Shown piece by piece: positions 19,438 to 20,853 of a DNA stretch of 20,853 nucleotides; position 1 is the first letter of the stretch, and every line of letters begins with the position of its first letter. Under the pieces are notes generated by a model, which worked only from the letters and a program-made list of their open reading frames with translations, searched no databases and was not told the DNA's origin. A program made the translations under genes and the position numbers. Source of the stretch: Ophiothrix spiculata (lineage: Eukaryota; Echinodermata; Ophiuroidea; Amphilepidida; Ophiotrichidae). The stretch lies in NCBI GenBank assembly GCA_000969725.1, contig JXSR01S028868.1, one strand, 5' to 3'.

Positions 19438-20369
19438 AGTAAGCTTTATACTTTCCTGCTGATGGTCCTTCTAATGTGGATTTTTTCATACTTAAGTTCA
19501 GTCATACTTTGCAGGGAAGAATGGATGAATGTAAATTTTAAAAAAAAATCATCAAAATTTGACCTTTAAATGTATTTTCATCTGTAGGGGAAAGTGAAGT
19601 TTGCTGACTTTACAGCTGTTAGGAGCTGAAAAGTCACATCTATAATCAATCACAGAAACAATGGTATGAAAAGGAATTCTGACATTGACGTTAAAAATGA
19701 CACAAATTATTCATATTAAATTTCACTAATACCTTTTGCCTCAAGCTCTTCATGTCCATTATACAATGAACTTGCCAGAGTACTCAATGTCAGAATTAAC
19801 TTTTAAAGATAATCTTTCAATTTACATTTATGTAGAAAAAACATTCTTTGTATATCTGTTTTTATATCAGTTGTTTCCACAAAGCATGAAATGTTAATAT
19901 TAAAGAATAAAGAAAATTGTAAGTGACTTTGCAACGGGTGATTTTGGAAAAGGAAAAGGGGAAAACATATTGTTGACATTTGCTTTTAAAAATGCCACAA
20001 ATTATTCATTGAATTTCACTAATGCTTTTGCCCCAGGCTCTAGTGTCCATTTACAATTAACATGCCAAAAATACTCCAAATATCAAAATATGCTTTTACA
20101 AATTATCTTCAAAGTTTGTACAAATGTCAGGCTTGATACATTTCAATCTTCCCTCCACTATTCCGAGGGAAGTGTATGTTTAGAGACTTGAACCACTAGG
20201 TATTAAATTTTAAAATAGAGTGTCAAAATTTAAGGTATTCAATTTTGGAATGTTTAAATATTGAGGTTGAACATATGACTTCATGACTTCAGAAGATTTG
20301 AAAGTTTAATCAACTTCTTACTTCTTAATGTTTTTGTTGTTGAACGATTTGCCTTCTACTTCAGAATAA

Positions 20370-20552
20370 GGCTCGGTGCAGACTCCACTATCGTATAGAA
20401 TATTTTGCTTAGAATATTCTAAGCAGACAACAAAATGACGTAGGTCATCGTATAAAACACACAGTTTTATTCGATGACCTACGTCATTTTGTCGTCAGCA
20501 TAGAATATTCTTAGCAAAATATTCTATACGATAGAGGAGTCTGCACCGGGCC
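20370..20552. mobile_element. 183-bp near-palindromic MITE, TAA duplication
   Basis: The left end GGCTCGGTGCAGACTCC is mirrored by GGAGTCTGCACCGGGCC, and almost the whole element is one inverted repeat with arms of about 88 bp and a tiny loop near 20455-20465. TAA lies on both sides (20367-20369 and 20553-20555). Copy B carries the empty site (TTCAGAATAAGATGAACC near 7634). A 3-bp TAA duplication and GG...CC ends fit PIF/Harbinger-type MITEs. If transcribed it would fold into a long hairpin; each arm carries TGACGTAGGTCATCG or its complement. Confidence 0.9.
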
Positions 20553-20853
20553 TAAGATGCACCATACTATCTGAACCACGCCAATCAATTACATTCCAAT
20601 GTATACTTTGCATACACATTTATGTATATACAGAGTTCCTTGTTTTCTTTTGGTCACACAAATTTGACAAAATTAACTTTTGGGCATACTCTAGGTTTTT
20701 CAAAATCCAAATAGAGAGGGATTAGTATGGTCCGTATTTTCAAAAAGGGTTTAAGAGTTAGACTAGGTTTGAAGTAAGGGTTGGTTTAATTCAAATTGTC
20801 AAAAGAGGTTTAATTTTTAGTCCTCTCTGAAACACTAAATATATAATGATATA

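Larger units (their letters stand above)
17072..20853 (+). repeat. module copy C of the segmental duplication (runs off the window)
   Basis: The copy is collinear with 4859-7940 over its whole length and continues to the last base of the window. It is longer than B because of three transposon-like insertions (18766-19017, 19277-19437, 20370-20552) and about 105 bp at 19018-19122 that B lacks. It starts inside the MITE defined in B (17072-17271 equals the MITE's right part), so its left TIR is missing. No intact gene is supported in it. Confidence 0.9.

Overview
The window reads as AT-rich, gene-poor DNA from a eukaryotic nuclear genome, most likely an invertebrate animal. There is no dense array of long ORFs, no operon structure and no Shine-Dalgarno-led genes. 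What I can identify are eukaryotic mobile elements: MITEs with terminal inverted repeats, a probable solo LTR, a decayed non-LTR retrotransposon 3' end, and layered segmental and tandem duplications. Splice-site-like signals are also present. The lineage cannot be settled from this sequence. Most of the window is probably intergenic or deep intronic, and no complete protein-coding gene can be supported.

Layout. Positions 1-131 hold a weak candidate terminal exon. Positions 362-1715 hold an inverted pair of a dispersed repeat with a TIR element (1045-1328) between its arms. Positions 2758-4558 are the oldest copy (A) of a recurring module, split at 2824-3771 by an LTR-like insertion with a CCAG target-site duplication. 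A MITE follows at 4670-5056. Positions 4859-7940 are copy B of a longer version of the module. Positions 7981-8195 on the minus strand are a candidate exon behind a long polypyrimidine tract. Positions 8539-8865 hold a 16-bp tandem repeat and a broken LINE C-terminus. Positions 9834-15840 carry three same-orientation copies of one roughly 445-bp MITE family, plus an unrelated MITE, two tandem duplications, a perfect 24-bp GC-rich palindrome and a recursive-splice-like AG|GTAAGT site. Positions 17072-20853 are copy C of the B segment. Copy C runs off the window end and carries three further insertions that B lacks.

The main observation is the B/C duplication, about 3.1 kb each and roughly 12 kb apart in direct orientation, together with the older copy A. 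The C insertions (18766-19017, 19277-19437, 20370-20552) are precise relative to the empty sites in B. Together with about 105 bp missing from B, they account for nearly all of the length difference. A short open frame rich in Ser/Pro/His/Gln recurs in all three copies and ends at the same stop. In B it forms 108 sense codons containing two in-frame repeats. It may be a duplicated exon or a decayed coding fragment; I do not recognise the protein.

No tRNA, rRNA, CRISPR array or bacterial-type regulatory element was found.
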